64,000 nt of DNA, taken from Ulota crispa. Lineage: Eukaryota > Streptophyta > Bryopsida > Orthotrichales > Orthotrichaceae. Position numbers and translations under genes: made by a program. The stretch is taken from positions 5,614,539 to 5,678,538 of the forward strand of contig OY987248.1 of assembly GCA_963920765.1 (NCBI GenBank), read 5' to 3'. Positions 63,851-64,000 of the stretch are shown piece by piece. Each line of letters begins with the position of its first letter. Within the stretch, counting starts at the first letter, position 1. The notes beneath the pieces are model-generated. The model worked only from the letters and a program-made list of their open reading frames with translations. It did not search any database and had not been told where the DNA came from.

Positions 63851-64000
63851 TCTATTCATAAAGTCTTGGACAAATGAATGTCATATTTAACTAGTTTTGG
63901 AATATTGAAGAAAAATGTCATTTTTTTTACAGGATTCTAATGTCATGTGCATCCTCTGAAACTATACCCTTCAAGCATGGATTGACTCCTGTTGTAAGAT

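Overview
The window looks like nuclear DNA of a streptophyte, most likely a non-seed land plant or a close algal relative. All genes are on GT-AG introns, exons are GC-richer than the AT-rich spacers, and three genes have plant architecture: a bifunctional 6-phosphofructo-2-kinase/fructose-2,6-bisphosphatase with an N-terminal starch-binding domain, a HUB1/HUB2-type (Bre1) histone H2B ubiquitin ligase, and an RMA-type RING protein. Genus and family cannot be fixed from the sequence. No rRNA or tRNA gene, CRISPR array, LTR retrotransposon or virus-derived element was recognised.

Layout. 328-7837 (+): complete F2KP gene, 23 coding exons. 7.9-22 kb: gene-poor repeat land. It holds a Stowaway-like MITE, two palindromic elements, TTAA-flanked elements, and two copies of a ~1.8-2.3 kb segmental duplication. 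Each duplicate ends in the start of an unrecognised GC-rich reading frame, whole at 20601-20930 and cut short at 17766. 22149-24581 (-): gluconokinase, 3 exons, with a tandem array in its large intron. 24.9-28.8 kb: duplicated exon-like fragments, palindromic MITEs and a 130-bp CACTA-type MITE. 29069-32266 (+): aldo-keto reductase, 5 exons, with one in-frame stop. 32734-33474 (-): intronless RING protein. 35981-39251 (+): QCR7 subunit of mitochondrial complex III, 4 exons, every intron carrying at least one MITE. 39.5-49.1 kb: dense transposon cluster with several TTAA/CCC elements, a Tc1-like element with long inverted repeats, and a 3.6-kb non-autonomous CACTA element with a 10-nt satellite inside. 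49.4-52.5 kb: two tandem arrays and a small doubtful reading frame. 52512-62825 (+): complete HUB gene, 19 coding exons. 62.9-64 kb: three more MITEs.

The genes do not form a pathway. F2KP sets cytosolic fructose-2,6-bisphosphate, gluconokinase feeds gluconate into the oxidative pentose phosphate route, QCR7 belongs to respiratory complex III, the AKR is a general carbonyl reductase, the RING protein is a probable E3 ligase and HUB monoubiquitinates H2B. The most unusual content is the transposon load, above all about a dozen short elements bounded by TTAA with CCC-starting termini. That is the signature of piggyBac, a superfamily not usually associated with land plants.
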